Shown here: positions 1 through 9,877 of the stretch, piece by piece | How the letters are laid out: every line of letters begins with the position of its first letter | How positions within the stretch are numbered: position 1 is the stretch's first letter | Assembly (NCBI GenBank): GCA_900759475.1 | Contig: CAAEVK010000007.1 | Span: forward strand, 1-49,970 | Reading direction: 5' to 3' | DNA length: 49,970 nt | Source of the DNA: Clostridia bacterium | GTDB lineage: Bacteria > Bacillota > Clostridia > TANB77 > CAG-508 | Notes under the pieces: generated by a model | Told to the model about the DNA's origin: nothing | What the model saw: the letters and a program-made list of their open reading frames with translations, nothing else | Database searches by the model: none | Position numbers and translations under genes: made by a program

Positions 1-27
1 ATTGTATAATGCAAAAGAATAAGAAAA

Positions 28-64
28 GTGGCTTCGCCACATGTACAGGTTTGCTTCGCAAACC
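28..64. repeat. Two short GC-rich hairpins with TTC loops
   Basis: Two adjacent perfect hairpins. The first has GTGGC at 28-32 and GCCAC at 36-40 around a TTC loop. The second has GGTTTGC at 48-54 and GCAAACC at 58-64, again with a TTC loop. They are GC-rich compared with their surroundings and resemble interspersed REP-like palindromes. No gene is visible here. Confidence 0.6.
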
Positions 65-90
65 GCACAGTCCAAGGAAACTTAACCTTG

Positions 91-125
91 TTGTTTCGGA
101 AAAATCTGCGATTTTTCCGAAACAA
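91..125. repeat. 16-bp perfect hairpin
   Basis: Bases 91-106 are perfectly complementary to 110-125 with a TGC loop. In the mutS direction no T-run follows, so this is more likely a palindromic repeat or a back-up terminator than the main terminator. Confidence 0.55.
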
Positions 126-171
126 TAAAAAATAATGTAATAATTACTGCTTACAGTAATTATTACATTAT
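126..171 (-). terminator. mutS terminator
   Basis: An 18-bp perfect hairpin (132-149 with 154-171, loop CTTA) is followed, on the minus strand, by a T-rich tract at 131-126. It lies about 50 nt downstream of the mutS stop and fits an intrinsic terminator for the miaB-mutS unit. A weaker stem (193-199 with 211-217) enclosing a GGGACGGGG-type loop lies between it and the stop. Confidence 0.7.
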
Positions 172-221
172 CAAAAGTTTATTAAAGCCTTAAGACAAAA
201 GCCCCGTCCCTTTGTCTATTT

Positions 222-2818
222 CTATTTCATTTTTTCTTTTATTTTCATTAATGTATTTAAAGCATCAATTGGAGTTAATTCATTTAAATTAATTTTATCA
301 ATTTCATGTGCAATTTCTGCTAATTTATAATTGTACATATCTAATTGTCCGCTAACTTGTTTTTTGTCTTCTTTTACTGTTACTTTTTTTTCGAGTTTTC
401 TTAAAATTTCATTGGCTTTAGATACAACACCTTGTGGCACACCGGCTAATTTAGCAACATGGATACCATAACTTTCATCTGTTCCTCCACGTACAATTTT
501 TCTTAAGAAAATAACATCTTCTCCTTTTTCTTTTACTGCAATGGAATAATTTTTAACACCATCTATATTTCCTTCTAAGTCTGTCAATTCATGATAATGT
601 GTAGCAAATAAAGTTTTTGCTCCACATTTTTCTTTGTCTGCAATATATTCTGCTACTGCCCAAGCAATAGATAATCCGTCATAAGTAGAAGTTCCTCTGC
701 CAATCTCATCTAATACTACCAAACTATTAGCAGTAGCATCTTTTAAAATTGTTGCAACCTCCATCATTTCTACCATAAATGTACTTTGTCCCATGCTTAA
801 GTCATCTGATGCACCAACTCTAGTAAATATTTTATCTACCACTCCAATTTTAGCATAACTTGCTGGTACAAAACTTCCTATTTGTGCCATTAAAGTAATA
901 AGAGCTACTTGCCTCATATAGGTTGATTTTCCTGCCATATTTGGTCCAGTAATAATTGATAATCTATCACTATCTTTATTTAAATAAGTATCATTTTGTA
1001 CAAAAGAGCCACTTGGTAACATTTTTTCAATTACAGGATGTCTTCCGGTCTTTTATTTCTATCTCTCCACTATTGTCTACAATTGGCATTACATAGTTTA
1101 AATCTTCTGCTACTTGTGCAAATGAGCATAGTACATCTATGGTTGAAACAACACAAGCAGATGTTTGAATTCTTTCTATTTGGCTTGCTATTTTATTTCT
1201 TAATTCCAAAAATAAGTTGTACTCTAAAGATATAATTTTTTCTTCTGCTCCTAAAATTTGGTTTTCTATTTCTTTTAGTTCTTCTGTAATATATCTTTCA
1301 CAATTAGCTAATGTTTGTTTTCTAATATATCTATCTGGAACTAGGTTTAAATAAGATTTTGTTACCTCTAAAAAGTATCCAAACACTTTGTTATAACTTA
1401 CTTTTAAATTTTTAATTCCTGTTGCTTCTTTTTCTTTTTGTTCAATGTCAATAACCCATTGTTTGCCTTCAGTTGTTGCTTTTCTGTATTTATCTACCAT
1501 TTCATGATAGCCTAATTTAATAATTCCCCCTTCTTTTATTGTCATTGGTGGATCATCTACAATAGCTATTTGAATTAGTTCATAAATATCTGTTAATTCA
1601 TCTAACTCTTGATATAAATTTTGTAAAATAGGTGCTTGAGAACTTTTTAACAATTGCTTTAATTCTGGCAATTGTTTAATAGAATTTTTTAGAGAAATCA
1701 TATCTCTAGCATTAGCATTTCCATAAGAAATTTTTCCAATTAGTCTTTCAATATCATAAACTTTTTTTAATGTATCTATAATATCTCCTCTATAAATAAC
1801 ATTTTCTTTTAATTCTTTTACACCACTTAATCTATAATTAATCTCTAAAACATCTAATAGAGGGTCATTTAACCACCTTCTTAAATGTCTTCCTCCCATA
1901 GAAGTGGCCGTTTTATCCAATACCCATAAAAGTGTTCCTTTTTTAGATTTATCTCTTAATTTTTCTGTTATTTCTAAATTTCTTCTAGCAGAAATGTCTA
2001 AAGCCATGTATCTTGTTGTTGTATATAATTTTATTGTATTAATATGTTCTAGCTTTATTTTTTGTGTTTGATTTAAGTATTCTAATAAACCATTAATTGC
2101 ACAAATGCAGAACAATTTATCTGAAAAATCTTCTATCCTTTCTTCTTTGTCATTAATAATTTTGTAATCATTTTTTAACTTTTCTACATCCTGACTAAAC
2201 TCTTTTTCTGTTAAATGAGAAATAAAACAGTTAAATCGTTCTTTGATTTTAGTAATTTCGGAGGTTGTTTCATATAGTAGTTCATTACCAACAATTTCTG
2301 CTGGTGTGTATCTTGCAATTTCGTCTAATAATTTTTCGAAATTATTAGTTTGTTTTATTTGTGTTGTATAAAAATCTCCTGTTGAAATATCACATACTGC
2401 TAGTCCAAAATATAACCCTTGTTTATAAACAGACATAATATAATTGTTCTTTTTTTCATCTAACATATTAGATTCTACAACTGTACCGTGGTGTAACTAC
2501 ACGAATAACACCTCTTTTAACAATTCCTTTTGCTTCTTTTGGGTCTTCCAGTTGTTCACAAATTGCAACCTTATATCCTTTAGCAATTAATTTCGCAATA
2601 TACATTTCTGCTGCATGATAAGGAACACCGCACATTGGTGCACGTTCTTCTTGACCACATTCTTTTCCAGTTAAAGTTATTTCTAGTTCTCTTGATGCTG
2701 TAAGTGCATCGTCAAAAAACATTTCGTAAAAATCTCCTAAACGGTAAAACACTAAACAATCTTTATATTCCTCTTTTACAGATAAATAATGTTGCATCAT
2801 TGGTGAAAACTCTGCCAT
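222..2818 (-). CDS. mutS: DNA mismatch repair ATPase MutS, read through two CGGN sites
   Basis: Recognises base mismatches and small loops and starts mismatch repair. In the standard code it is three pieces. Removing one C at each of two in-frame CGG codons gives one 864-residue protein, the normal MutS length. The N-terminal mismatch-binding motif GDFYEMF is near residue 40. The first CGGN encodes Gly111 in the conserved VVTPGT block. The second encodes Gly591 in the DGRHPV motif ahead of the ATPase. The Walker A motif GPNMAGKST is near 624-632, followed by the DEIGRGTSTYDG block and the ATHYHEL motif. The start is the ATG at 2818, which overlaps the miaB stop by one base (TAATG), with a GGAG ribosome site inside miaB, so the two genes are translationally coupled. 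Both shifts are a single extra C before an in-frame glycine codon. An alternative is a pseudogene, but there is no other lesion in 2.6 kb. Confidence 0.93.
1044..1047 (-). other. CGGA recoding site, mutS Gly591
   Basis: Reading frame GAC-CGGA-AGA-CAT. Triplet reading gives Arg and a stop a few codons on. Four-base reading gives the MutS motif DGRHPVIEKM and joins the core to the ATPase domain. Confidence 0.9.
2485..2488 (-). other. CGGT recoding site, mutS Gly111
   Basis: Reading frame CCA-CGGT-ACA. Triplet reading gives VVTPRYSCRI and a stop. Four-base reading gives VVTPGTVVESNML, the conserved end of the MutS N-terminal domain. Confidence 0.9.
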
Positions 2819-4218
2819 TATACTACCTCTCCTTCTAAATACCACATATGCTCTTTTGTTATTTTAATGTCTATTATTTTTCCTATTATTTGTTTGTTTC
2901 CTTTAAAATTAACGATTTTGTTGCTATCTGTTCTTCCTGTATACATTTGTTCATTACTTTTACTAATACCTTCTACTAACACTTTTTGAATTGTTCCTAT
3001 ATATTTTTGATTGTTGTTTGTAATATTACTTTCAAATAGCTCCTTTAATTGGTTGAATCTTTGATGTTTTATTTCTTCTGGTATTTGATTTTCCATTTTA
3101 TCTGCAACAGTTCCTTTTCTACGAGAATAAATAAACATATAAATTTGCTCAAAATTTACTTTTTTAACTACTTCTAACGTTTCTGCAAAGTCTTTTTCTG
3201 TCTCCCCTGGAAAACCAACAATAATATCTGTCGAAAATGTTACATTTGGTATTTGTTCTCTCATTTTTTTTACAAGTGTTAAAAAATCTTGTTGAGTATA
3301 TTTTCTGTTCATTTCTTTTAAAACCTTTGAACTCCCAGATTGCAAAGGTAAATGAATTAATTTACACACTTTTTTGCAATCTCTAATTGCCTCTATTACA
3401 TCATCTGTAAAATCTTTTGGATGTGGTGAAATAAAACGAATCCTTTGAATTCCTTCAATTTTATTAATTGCTCTTAATAAAGTAGCAAAAGAGTTAACTC
3501 CACATTCTTCTTTACCAAGTTCTTTCCATTGTTCACTTTTTAAGTAAGAATTAACATTTTGTCCTAGAAGTGTAATTTCAATAATTCCTTCTTTTGCTAG
3601 TTGTTTGATTTCTTCTAAAATATAATGTGGTTCTCTACTTCTTTCTCTTCCTCTTACATATGGTACAATGCAATAGCTACAAAAATTATTGCAACCGTAC
3701 ATAATTGTTACACTTGCTTGATTTGCATTTTGTCTTTTTATTGGTAGCCCTTCATATACTTGTCCATCTATATTTTCTATGTCTTGAATTTTCATTTTTT
3801 GTGTTAAAACTTTGTATAAATTTTGTGGTAATTTATGTAATGTATGCGTTCCAAAAGTAATATCTATATAAGGATAGCTTTTTTTTAGTTTTGTTACAAT
3901 GTGTTCTTGTTGCATCATACAGCCACCAATAGCAATAATTGTACCTTTTTCTTGCTTTTGTTTTTTTAGTTCGCCTAATTTACCAAAAACTTTTTCTTCT
4001 GCATTTTCCCTAATACAACAAGTATTAATAATAACAATATCTGCTTCTTTTAGTTCTTCTGTTTTTTTATAATTCATTTGTTCAAACATACCTTCAATTT
4101 TTTCAGAATCGTTTTCATTTAATTTACACCCCATTGTCAAAATAAAATAGTGTACATTTTTATAATTTAATTGTTTTATTTTTTCTATATACTCTTTTTG
4201 TATTTTTATTTCTTCCAT
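2818..4218 (-). CDS. miaB: tRNA-2-methylthio-N6-dimethylallyladenosine synthase MiaB
   Basis: Radical-SAM methylthiotransferase that adds a methylthio group to i6A37 of tRNAs reading UNN codons. 466 residues. The N-terminal domain has its three cluster cysteines (TMGCKLN, NTCCIRE, GGCMMQQ). The radical-SAM triad is CNNFCSYC near residue 170. A TRAM-like RNA-binding domain is at the C-terminus. I chose the ATG at 4218: an ATG 12 nt upstream overlaps the Shine-Dalgarno GGAGG that serves 4218. It is first in a coupled unit with mutS. It contains no in-frame CGG. It modifies position 37, the tRNA position that looks unusual in the glycine tRNAs of this window, but those tRNAs are not MiaB substrates (no A36-A37). 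Confidence 0.95.
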   Translation of the reverse strand: MEEIKIQKEYIEKIKQLNYKNVHYFILTMGCKLNENDSEKIEGMFEQMNYKKTEELKEADIVIINTCCIRENAEEKVFGKLGELKKQKQEKGTIIAIGGCMMQQEHIVTKLKKSYPYIDITFGTHTLHKLPQNLYKVLTQKMKIQDIENIDGQVYEGLPIKRQNANQASVTIMYGCNNFCSYCIVPYVRGRERSREPHYILEEIKQLAKEGIIEITLLGQNVNSYLKSEQWKELGKEECGVNSFATLLRAINKIEGIQRIRFISPHPKDFTDDVIEAIRDCKKVCKLIHLPLQSGSSKVLKEMNRKYTQQDFLTLVKKMREQIPNVTFSTDIIVGFPGETEKDFAETLEVVKKVNFEQIYMFIYSRRKGTVADKMENQIPEEIKHQRFNQLKELFESNITNNNQKYIGTIQKVLVEGISKSNEQMYTGRTDSNKIVNFKGNKQIIGKIIDIKITKEHMWYLEGEVV

Positions 4219-4244
4219 AATTTCCTCCATATTTGTATTATTCT

Positions 4245-4250
4245 ATTATA
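4245..4250 (-). promoter_or_regulatory. Likely -10 box for miaB-mutS
   Basis: A perfect TATAAT on the minus strand, about 27 nt upstream of the chosen miaB start. I see no good -35 at 17 nt spacing, so the promoter is only partly supported. Confidence 0.4.
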
Positions 4251-4340
4251 ATTTGACACTTTTTTCAAGATTATTTTTGTAAATTTACTTTTATCTTTTT
4301 TAATTATAATATTGTCTAATAACTGTATATGTAGAACTTT

Positions 4341-5334
4341 TTATAAAATAATTGTACATAATATTTTTGTTAAAAAATAAGATATTATAAAGCATATTGG
4401 AAATGTATAAAGCCATGCTTTTAATACATTTTTGATAGTTGTTTTATTTAGTTTCTGATTTTCTTGTTTTCCAATTCCTATAATGGAAATTGTTTTGGCA
4501 TGTGTTGTACTAACAGGAAGTCCTGTAATACTTGCTGTCAGTAAACTAGTTATGGTTGTTATATCTGTTAATAATGCTTGTTTTGGAGTTAATTTTGTTA
4601 AATTTTCGCCTATATTTTCTACAATTTTTCTTCCTCCTATAGATACCCCTATTAACATTAAAAAAGCAGTAAATAAAATAATTGGTATATACTCAAATGA
4701 GTTTATTGTAGTAGAAACATTACTTCCTTTTAATATACTCATAAATATAATTAAAACACCAATAAATTTTTGACCATCTTGTGCGCCGTGCATAAAAGAC
4801 ATTCCACACATACCAACAATTTGTGCTTTTTTGATGTTCTTTTCTTTTAATGATATTTTAGAAAATATTTTATTAATAAAAATGGCGATAAAATAAGTAC
4901 CAGCTATAGACCATACTAATCCAATAATTACATTTTTCCATTCCAAAAAATTAATAGACGATAAACCATATAATGCTATTCCGCTTCCTGTTATTCCTGC
5001 AATTAATCCATGTGTTTCACTGGTTGGAATACCTAATACTAATGCTGTTAAAGCAAATATTACAACAGAAATCATTCCACTTACTAATGCAATAATCCCA
5101 AAAATTCCGGCATTTAAGTTTACCATATTACTAATCGTATTAGCAACAGAAATATTCCATAAACTCATGGAAATAATACCGACAAACATTAAAAAAAGCA
5201 CTTAAATGTGTCGCCTTTTTAAAAGGCATCACTTTCGTGCCAACAAGTGTACATATAGCATTTGGTGCATCTGTAATTGCATTGGTTAATATTAACAAAA
5301 TTACAGTTGCTAACGTTATGATTATTAAAAACAT
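4341..5334 (-). CDS. pit: PiT-family inorganic phosphate transporter, one CGGN site
   Basis: Membrane carrier for inorganic phosphate. It appears as two overlapping reading frames joined at one in-frame CGG. Four-base reading gives a single 330-residue protein of about ten hydrophobic segments. The N-terminal PiT repeat is NAITDAPNAICTLVGTKV near residues 18-35, and the C-terminal repeat includes TASITGLPVSTTHAKTISI. The site encodes Gly52 at the start of the second transmembrane helix (NVCGIISMSLWN). The start is the ATG at 5334, preceded by a GGGG-type ribosome site. A GTG at 5201 gives an apparent second ORF but lies inside the gene. Family assignment rests on the paired repeats; the exact substrate is inferred. 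Confidence 0.85.
5178..5181 (-). other. CGGT recoding site, pit Gly52
   Basis: Reading frame TGT-CGGT-ATT-ATT. Triplet reading leaves the hydrophobic helix and stops within 13 codons. Four-base reading continues the membrane protein without a gap. Confidence 0.88.
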
Positions 5335-5362
5335 ATTTCCCCTTTTTTAATATATATTACTT

Positions 5363-5400
5363 AAGACCTCCTTTTGTTTTTAAATAGGAGGTCTTTTATA
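5363..5400. terminator. Hairpin between deacetylase and pit
   Basis: AAGACCTCC at 363-371 pairs with GGAGGTCTT at 387-395 (all in the 5300s). A T-rich stretch follows on the plus strand. It lies downstream of the deacetylase stop on the minus strand and probably terminates that gene. Confidence 0.6.
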
Positions 5401-5437
5401 TTATTTATTTTATGCTACAACTTTAAAAATATTCCCC

Positions 5438-6934
5438 TTAATTGTTAATCCTATGTGTTACCATTGGAGTAGTTCTTGTAATTTTATCAAATGTATATCC
5501 ATTGTTTTTTCCATAATGGATAATATCTCTTAATGCATTTAATGTTTTAGTATTCCCACTAAAGTCGTGCATTAAAACCACATTGCTTCTTTTATGACTA
5601 AACCCTTTAATTACATTGTTATATACCTCTTGTGAAGTAGATGCTCCACCCGCATCACCAGAGCTTATATTCCAATCGAAATAACGATATCCTTCATCTA
5701 ATACTTTTGTTGTTAATTTTGTCATGATTCCTGGATTAAATTTACTTACTGTATTTGAACTACCTCCAGGGAACCTAGTAATAACAGTGTCTACCCCTGT
5801 AGTTATTTTAATTTTTTCTCTTAAGCTTTTTAAATTGTTCATATAAGCTTCTTCTGATTGATAAATTTGATTATAATCATGTGAATAGCCGTGTATTGCA
5901 ATTGTGTGCCCTTCATTTACAATTCTTTTTACTAAATGTGCATTTGCATCACTATAATTAAGAATAAAAAATGTAGCTTTTACATTTTCACTTTTTAAAA
6001 TATCTAATATTTTAGGTGTAATTGTTGCACTTGGTCCATCATCAAATGTTAAATAAATAACTCCTGTTGCATTTGTTGGTTTTTCTTCCACTCGAATTTT
6101 TCTAGTTTTAGTACTTGTATTTTTATTGGTATCTGTTACTGTATAGGTAATTTCATATGTTCCTATTTTATTTGTATTTACTTTACCAGAAATAATAATT
6201 TTAGAAGTAATATCTCCATCTAAATCATCTGTTGCTTTAGCACCTTTCTCTTCATATACACCACCAATAAAAATCGTTTGTGTTTCATTTCCATTTAAAG
6301 TAAGTTCTGGTGGAACAACATCCTTTATTTCTACTTGTCTTATTATCTCACAAACATTTCCAGAGCTATCTTTTACACAATATATTTTTTGGTATAGATT
6401 TTCTGTAATCTGTTTTGTATCTACAATAACATTTTGTGTAATGTCTCCATCATAATTATCTTCTGCTTTAAAACCTAATTCTTGATATTTTTCAATAGTA
6501 GTTGCATATACTTGAGACTCTCCTTCTAATGTAATAGTAGGCTTTATTGTATCTACTACTTCTACTATTCTTTCTTCTAGCATTGTTTTATTGTCACAAG
6601 TAATTTCATATTGTACTTTATATTGCCCAGTTTTGCTAGTATTTATATTGTTTTTTTGTATAATATTACTAGAAACATCTTTAAAGTGATAACTAGCTGT
6701 TGCTCCATGCTCTTTATATGGTTGATTCACTCCTAAAATTAATCTTTTATCTCCTATTACTTCTATTTTTGGTTTATCAGTAGCATAATAAAAGAAAGTA
6801 TAACTTGCTCCTAAAATAAAAGTAAGTAATATACAAACACTACAAACTTTCATTGATTTTTTTGTTAGCTTAAAAACAAGAAAAATTATAAGAGTCAATA
6901 TGATTATAACACTTATTTCTATTATGTAGTTCAT
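5438..6934 (-). CDS. Membrane-anchored polysaccharide deacetylase with Ig-like repeats
   Basis: Predicted extracellular NodB-type deacetylase acting on peptidoglycan or another N-acetylated glycan. 498 residues. Two hydrophobic segments lie in the first 60 residues. Three DUF5011-like Ig repeats (about 62-285) follow, each with the pattern '...Y.E.GA.A.D..DGDIT'. The catalytic domain begins at VIYLTFDDGPS near 295; TFDD holds the metal or base aspartates and HGYSHDY the metal histidines. The RFPGGSS and MHDFSG motifs are also present. Start ATG at 6934 with AGAGGA upstream. It stands alone between hairpins. No in-frame CGG. Confidence 0.9.
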   Translation of the reverse strand: MNYIIEISVIIILTLIIFLVFKLTKKSMKVCSVCILLTFILGASYTFFYYATDKPKIEVIGDKRLILGVNQPYKEHGATASYHFKDVSSNIIQKNNINTSKTGQYKVQYEITCDNKTMLEERIVEVVDTIKPTITLEGESQVYATTIEKYQELGFKAEDNYDGDITQNVIVDTKQITENLYQKIYCVKDSSGNVCEIIRQVEIKDVVPPELTLNGNETQTIFIGGVYEEKGAKATDDLDGDITSKIIISGKVNTNKIGTYEITYTVTDTNKNTSTKTRKIRVEEKPTNATGVIYLTFDDGPSATITPKILDILKSENVKATFFILNYSDANAHLVKRIVNEGHTIAIHGYSHDYNQIYQSEEAYMNNLKSLREKIKITTGVDTVITRFPGGSSNTVSKFNPGIMTKLTTKVLDEGYRYFDWNISSGDAGGASTSQEVYNNVIKGFSHKRSNVVLMHDFSGNTKTLNALRDIIHYGKNNGYTFDKITRTTPMVTHRINN

Positions 6935-7101
6935 TTCATTTCCTCTTTTTTTATAACATATATTATTTCTAGTTACAACTTATAGTTTCCTTACTTTATC
7001 TTTCTTTGGCAACTATACCATTACTTGTAACAATTAAGAACACTATTGTAATTATTTTTAATCTAATTATATTTCTTTTTTCTGCATTTTTCAACGTTCT
7101 A

Positions 7102-7746
7102 TTATAATATTTTCTTTAGTTCTGTTAAATCATGAATTGTTTTATATAATTTATTTTCATTGGCTTTCTTATCTAAAGTAATGTAAATTGCAGGAATTCC
7201 ACAATTTAATGCTCCTTGAATATCTTGCTTTAAATTATCTCCCACCATAACACATTCTTCTGGTTTTTGTTCTCCCATTGCAGTTTGAAAACTCTCTGGG
7301 TTTGGTTTCATTTTTATCTTTTCGGTTGCATAAATTTCTTTAAAACAATCGTAAATTCCTACTTTTTTTAGTCTTTCTATTTGCACATCTTTAAACCAAT
7401 TTGTTAAAACTACTAAATCATATTTCTGTTGTAAATAAGTTAATGTATCAATTTCTTTTTGAGGAAGTTTGTCTGGTACACAGGTTTTAAAATATTTTAG
7501 CACTATATTGGTAAAGTTTTCTGGCAATTTTTTGTTTAAGGTATGGCAAAACATTTCTTGTAAACTGTAAATATTAAAATATTCATAGTTTTTTTCATAA
7601 TTGTCAATTGCTTTTACTACATTCAGCAAGTCTTCTTTTGTATAAGAAATCTTTAATTCTTCAAATGGTTTATTAATTTTTTTATAGTATTCATCTTTCC
7701 ATTGAATAAGTGTATTATCTACATCAAATATAATTCTTTTTAACAT
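7102..7746 (-). CDS. HAD-superfamily phosphatase (YjjG/PhoE-like)
   Basis: Soluble hydrolase of the haloacid dehalogenase superfamily, probably a small-molecule or nucleotide phosphatase. 214 residues. Motif I is FDVDNTL at residues 7-13, with the nucleophile and acid aspartates. Motif II is VVLTNW near 115. The lysine of motif III lies in KMKPNPE, and motif IV is VMVGDNLKQD near 170. The helical cap lies between motifs I and II. The ATG at 7746 has AAAGGA upstream. The substrate cannot be read from sequence. Confidence 0.85.
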   Translation of the reverse strand: MLKRIIFDVDNTLIQWKDEYYKKINKPFEELKISYTKEDLLNVVKAIDNYEKNYEYFNIYSLQEMFCHTLNKKLPENFTNIVLKYFKTCVPDKLPQKEIDTLTYLQQKYDLVVLTNWFKDVQIERLKKVGIYDCFKEIYATEKIKMKPNPESFQTAMGEQKPEECVMVGDNLKQDIQGALNCGIPAIYITLDKKANENKLYKTIHDLTELKKIL

Positions 7747-7790
7747 TGCTTGTCCTTTCTAAAGGATTAATATTACAAATTTTTATCATG

Positions 7791-7825
7791 TATAGGTACA
7801 CCAAATGTGCACCTATACTTTTTTT
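7791..7825. terminator. Hairpin with T-tract
   Basis: TATAGGT at 7791-7797 pairs with ACCTATA at 7811-7817, and the stem continues inward with one mismatch. A T-run follows on the plus strand. It lies just downstream of the proline-rich hypothetical gene on the minus strand. Confidence 0.5.
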
Positions 7826-7844
7826 CAATTTATAACCACTTTAT

Positions 7845-8384
7845 TTAATAGTATAAATCTTGATAATCTCTTGGCATCATTGGTGGTCTTCCCACTGGTC
7901 CCATTCCTGATACTGTAAATGGTGGTCTTGGTGGCATTGGAGGTCTCATTGGTGGCCTATTTAGTCTTCTTCTTCGAAATAATTCTCTTAAAATAAGAAT
8001 ACGAATTAAATCTTGCAATGTTCTGTTCGGTATTCTTTGTCGGTTTTGAATTTCTGATTGTTTTACATTTGGATTTCTAACATCACCATTTTTTAGTACT
8101 TCTCTATTTTGTGTTGTTTCCATTTCCATATCTGCTTCTATATTTTCATAAATAGTTCTTGTCATTTCATCAACTAATTGTTGTGTAATTGGCATGTTAT
8201 TTTTTTCATCACAAACTTTGCAAACCATTGGATATATTAACTTATATATCTCTGGGTATAGTGCCTCCTCTTCTACGCTATTATTTCTTTCGTCATAGTC
8301 ATCTGGGAAGGAATATGTAGTCTCGGGATGGCTTGGATAGCCTAACACATTCCTCATATAGTCTTCATAATTTTGATAATACAT
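7845..8384 (-). CDS. Hypothetical protein with basic, proline-rich C-terminus
   Basis: I do not recognise this 179-residue protein. The N-terminus is rich in Tyr, Asp and Glu. The middle has a conserved-looking helical segment with two cysteines (MVCKVCDE). After about residue 130 it turns strongly basic (FRRRRLNRPP) and then Pro/Met/Arg-rich (PPMRPPMPPRPPF), ending in YQDLYY. There is no signal peptide or membrane segment. The ribosome site AGGAGG sits well before the ATG at 8384. The composition would suit a structural or spore-surface protein, but that is only inference. Confidence 0.75.
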   Translation of the reverse strand: MYYQNYEDYMRNVLGYPSHPETTYSFPDDYDERNNSVEEEALYPEIYKLIYPMVCKVCDEKNNMPITQQLVDEMTRTIYENIEADMEMETTQNREVLKNGDVRNPNVKQSEIQNRQRIPNRTLQDLIRILILRELFRRRRLNRPPMRPPMPPRPPFTVSGMGPVGRPPMMPRDYQDLYY

Positions 8385-8440
8385 AACTTACCTCCTAAAA
8401 GTTTTGTTATATATTATTCCAAAATTGTTATAAGTGTGAA

Positions 8441-9842
8441 TTATAAATTATTTACTAGTTCTTTATAGAAGGTTCCCCTTTGTGCAAAATTTTTAAACAT
8501 ATCAAATGCTGCACTAGCAGGAGACAGTAGCACTACCTCTCCTGGTTTTGCAACTGTTTCCGCTTCTAGAACTGCTTCTTCTAAATTTTCACATCGTTTA
8601 ATTGGCAATGATTGATTAGTTGATTTTAGTTCCCTTTCTACTACTTTATAAATTTTTTCTGCTGTTTGCCCTATTAAAATTAAATGAGTAACTTTTTCTA
8701 CAATAGGTTTAGCCAATGGTTCATATTCTAAATGTTTATCATAGCCACCAGCAATTAGAACAATAGGTTCTTTAAAAGAATGTAAGCCAGCAATTGTTCT
8801 TGTTGGACTTGTTCCAATAGAATCGTTATACCATTTTACTCCATTTAGTTCTCTAACAAATTCTAGTCTATGTTCTACTCCTTTAAAGTTTGTAATTGCT
8901 TTTATTTGATTATCAATATCCACTAAGCTTTCTGTAGCAGCAAGTGCTGCACAAATGTTTTCATAGTTATGTATTCCTCTTAAAAGTAAATTTTTAGTTT
9001 CTATTATATGTCTTCTTAATCCATTTTGGCAAAGTTTAATAATTCCATTGTCAAAAATATAACCATTTTCTAGTTTTTGTTTGCTACTAAAGAATTGTAC
9101 TTTTCCTTTTACCTGTTCTCCCATTTTTCTGGTAATATCATTGTCATAGTTTAATACCACAATTCCTTTTTCATCTTGATATCGAAAAATATTAGTTTTG
9201 GCTGCAATATATTCATCATAAGAACTATGAATATCTAAATGATTAGGAGTAACATTTGTTATAACTGCAATAGAAGGACTAATTTTCATATTCATTAATT
9301 GAAAACTACTTAATTCTAAAACAATAATGTCTTTGGGTGTCATTTCTGCAATTTTTGTAAATAAAGGAATTCCAATATTTCCTCCTAAATAGCAAGAATA
9401 TCCTTGTTGCTTTAGTATCTCGTAAATTAAGCTAGTGGTTGTTGTTTTCCCGATCACTTCCTGTAACTGCAATTACTTTTCCTGGGCATAATTCCATTGT
9501 TAGCTCAATTTCAGAAGTAAGAATAGCCCCTCTTGATAATTCTGCTTGTATTTCTGGCTTTGTTGGCATACAACTTGGACTACGGAAAATAATATCAAAT
9601 CCCACTAATTGAGACAAGCACTCTTCTCCTAAAACAGTTTTCATATTATATTCATACGCACGTCCCAAAGCTTGTTTATCTATGGTTTCTATTGTTCTTT
9701 TGTCAAAAATAGTAACATTTGCTTCTAAATTATGTAAATATTCTAATAGTGGTGTATTAGAAACACCCAATCCAATAACTGCTACTTTTTTTCCTTTTAA
9801 GTATTGATTAAATTCTTCTAGTTTTTCATTTTTGTATAGCAT
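8441..9842 (-). CDS. murD: UDP-N-acetylmuramoylalanine-D-glutamate ligase MurD, CGGN in the P-loop
   Basis: Essential cytoplasmic ligase that adds D-glutamate to UDP-MurNAc-L-Ala. In triplet reading it splits inside the ATP-binding loop; reading CGGG as one glycine restores a 466-residue protein. The N-terminal Rossmann-like domain has GKKVAVIGLGVS near residue 15. The P-loop becomes VTGSDGKTTTT near 126-137, with Gly131 encoded by the quadruplet. Further Mur-ligase motifs follow: NVTPNHLDIHSSYDEY, GVEHRLE, WYNDSIGTSPTRT, and the C-terminal LSPASAAFDMFKNFAQRG. Start ATG at 9842 with AAGGAGAG upstream. The glycine at the break is part of the nucleotide-binding loop, so a truncated product could not be active. 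No other lesion is present. Confidence 0.94.
9449..9452 (-). other. CGGG recoding site, murD Gly131 (P-loop)
   Basis: Reading frame AGT-GAT-CGGG-AAA-ACA. Triplet reading ends six codons later. Four-base reading gives the Mur-ligase P-loop S-D-G-K-T-T. Confidence 0.92.
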
Positions 9843-9877
9843 ATTTTCTCTCCTTTTTTAAGTTTAATTATGCAAAT

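Noticed and set aside
4781..4790. Out-of-frame CGG/CCG occurrences such as CAC-GGC in pit or GAC-GGA in many genes
   Set aside because: They span codon boundaries in the known frame and the proteins continue normally, so CGG matters only when in frame.
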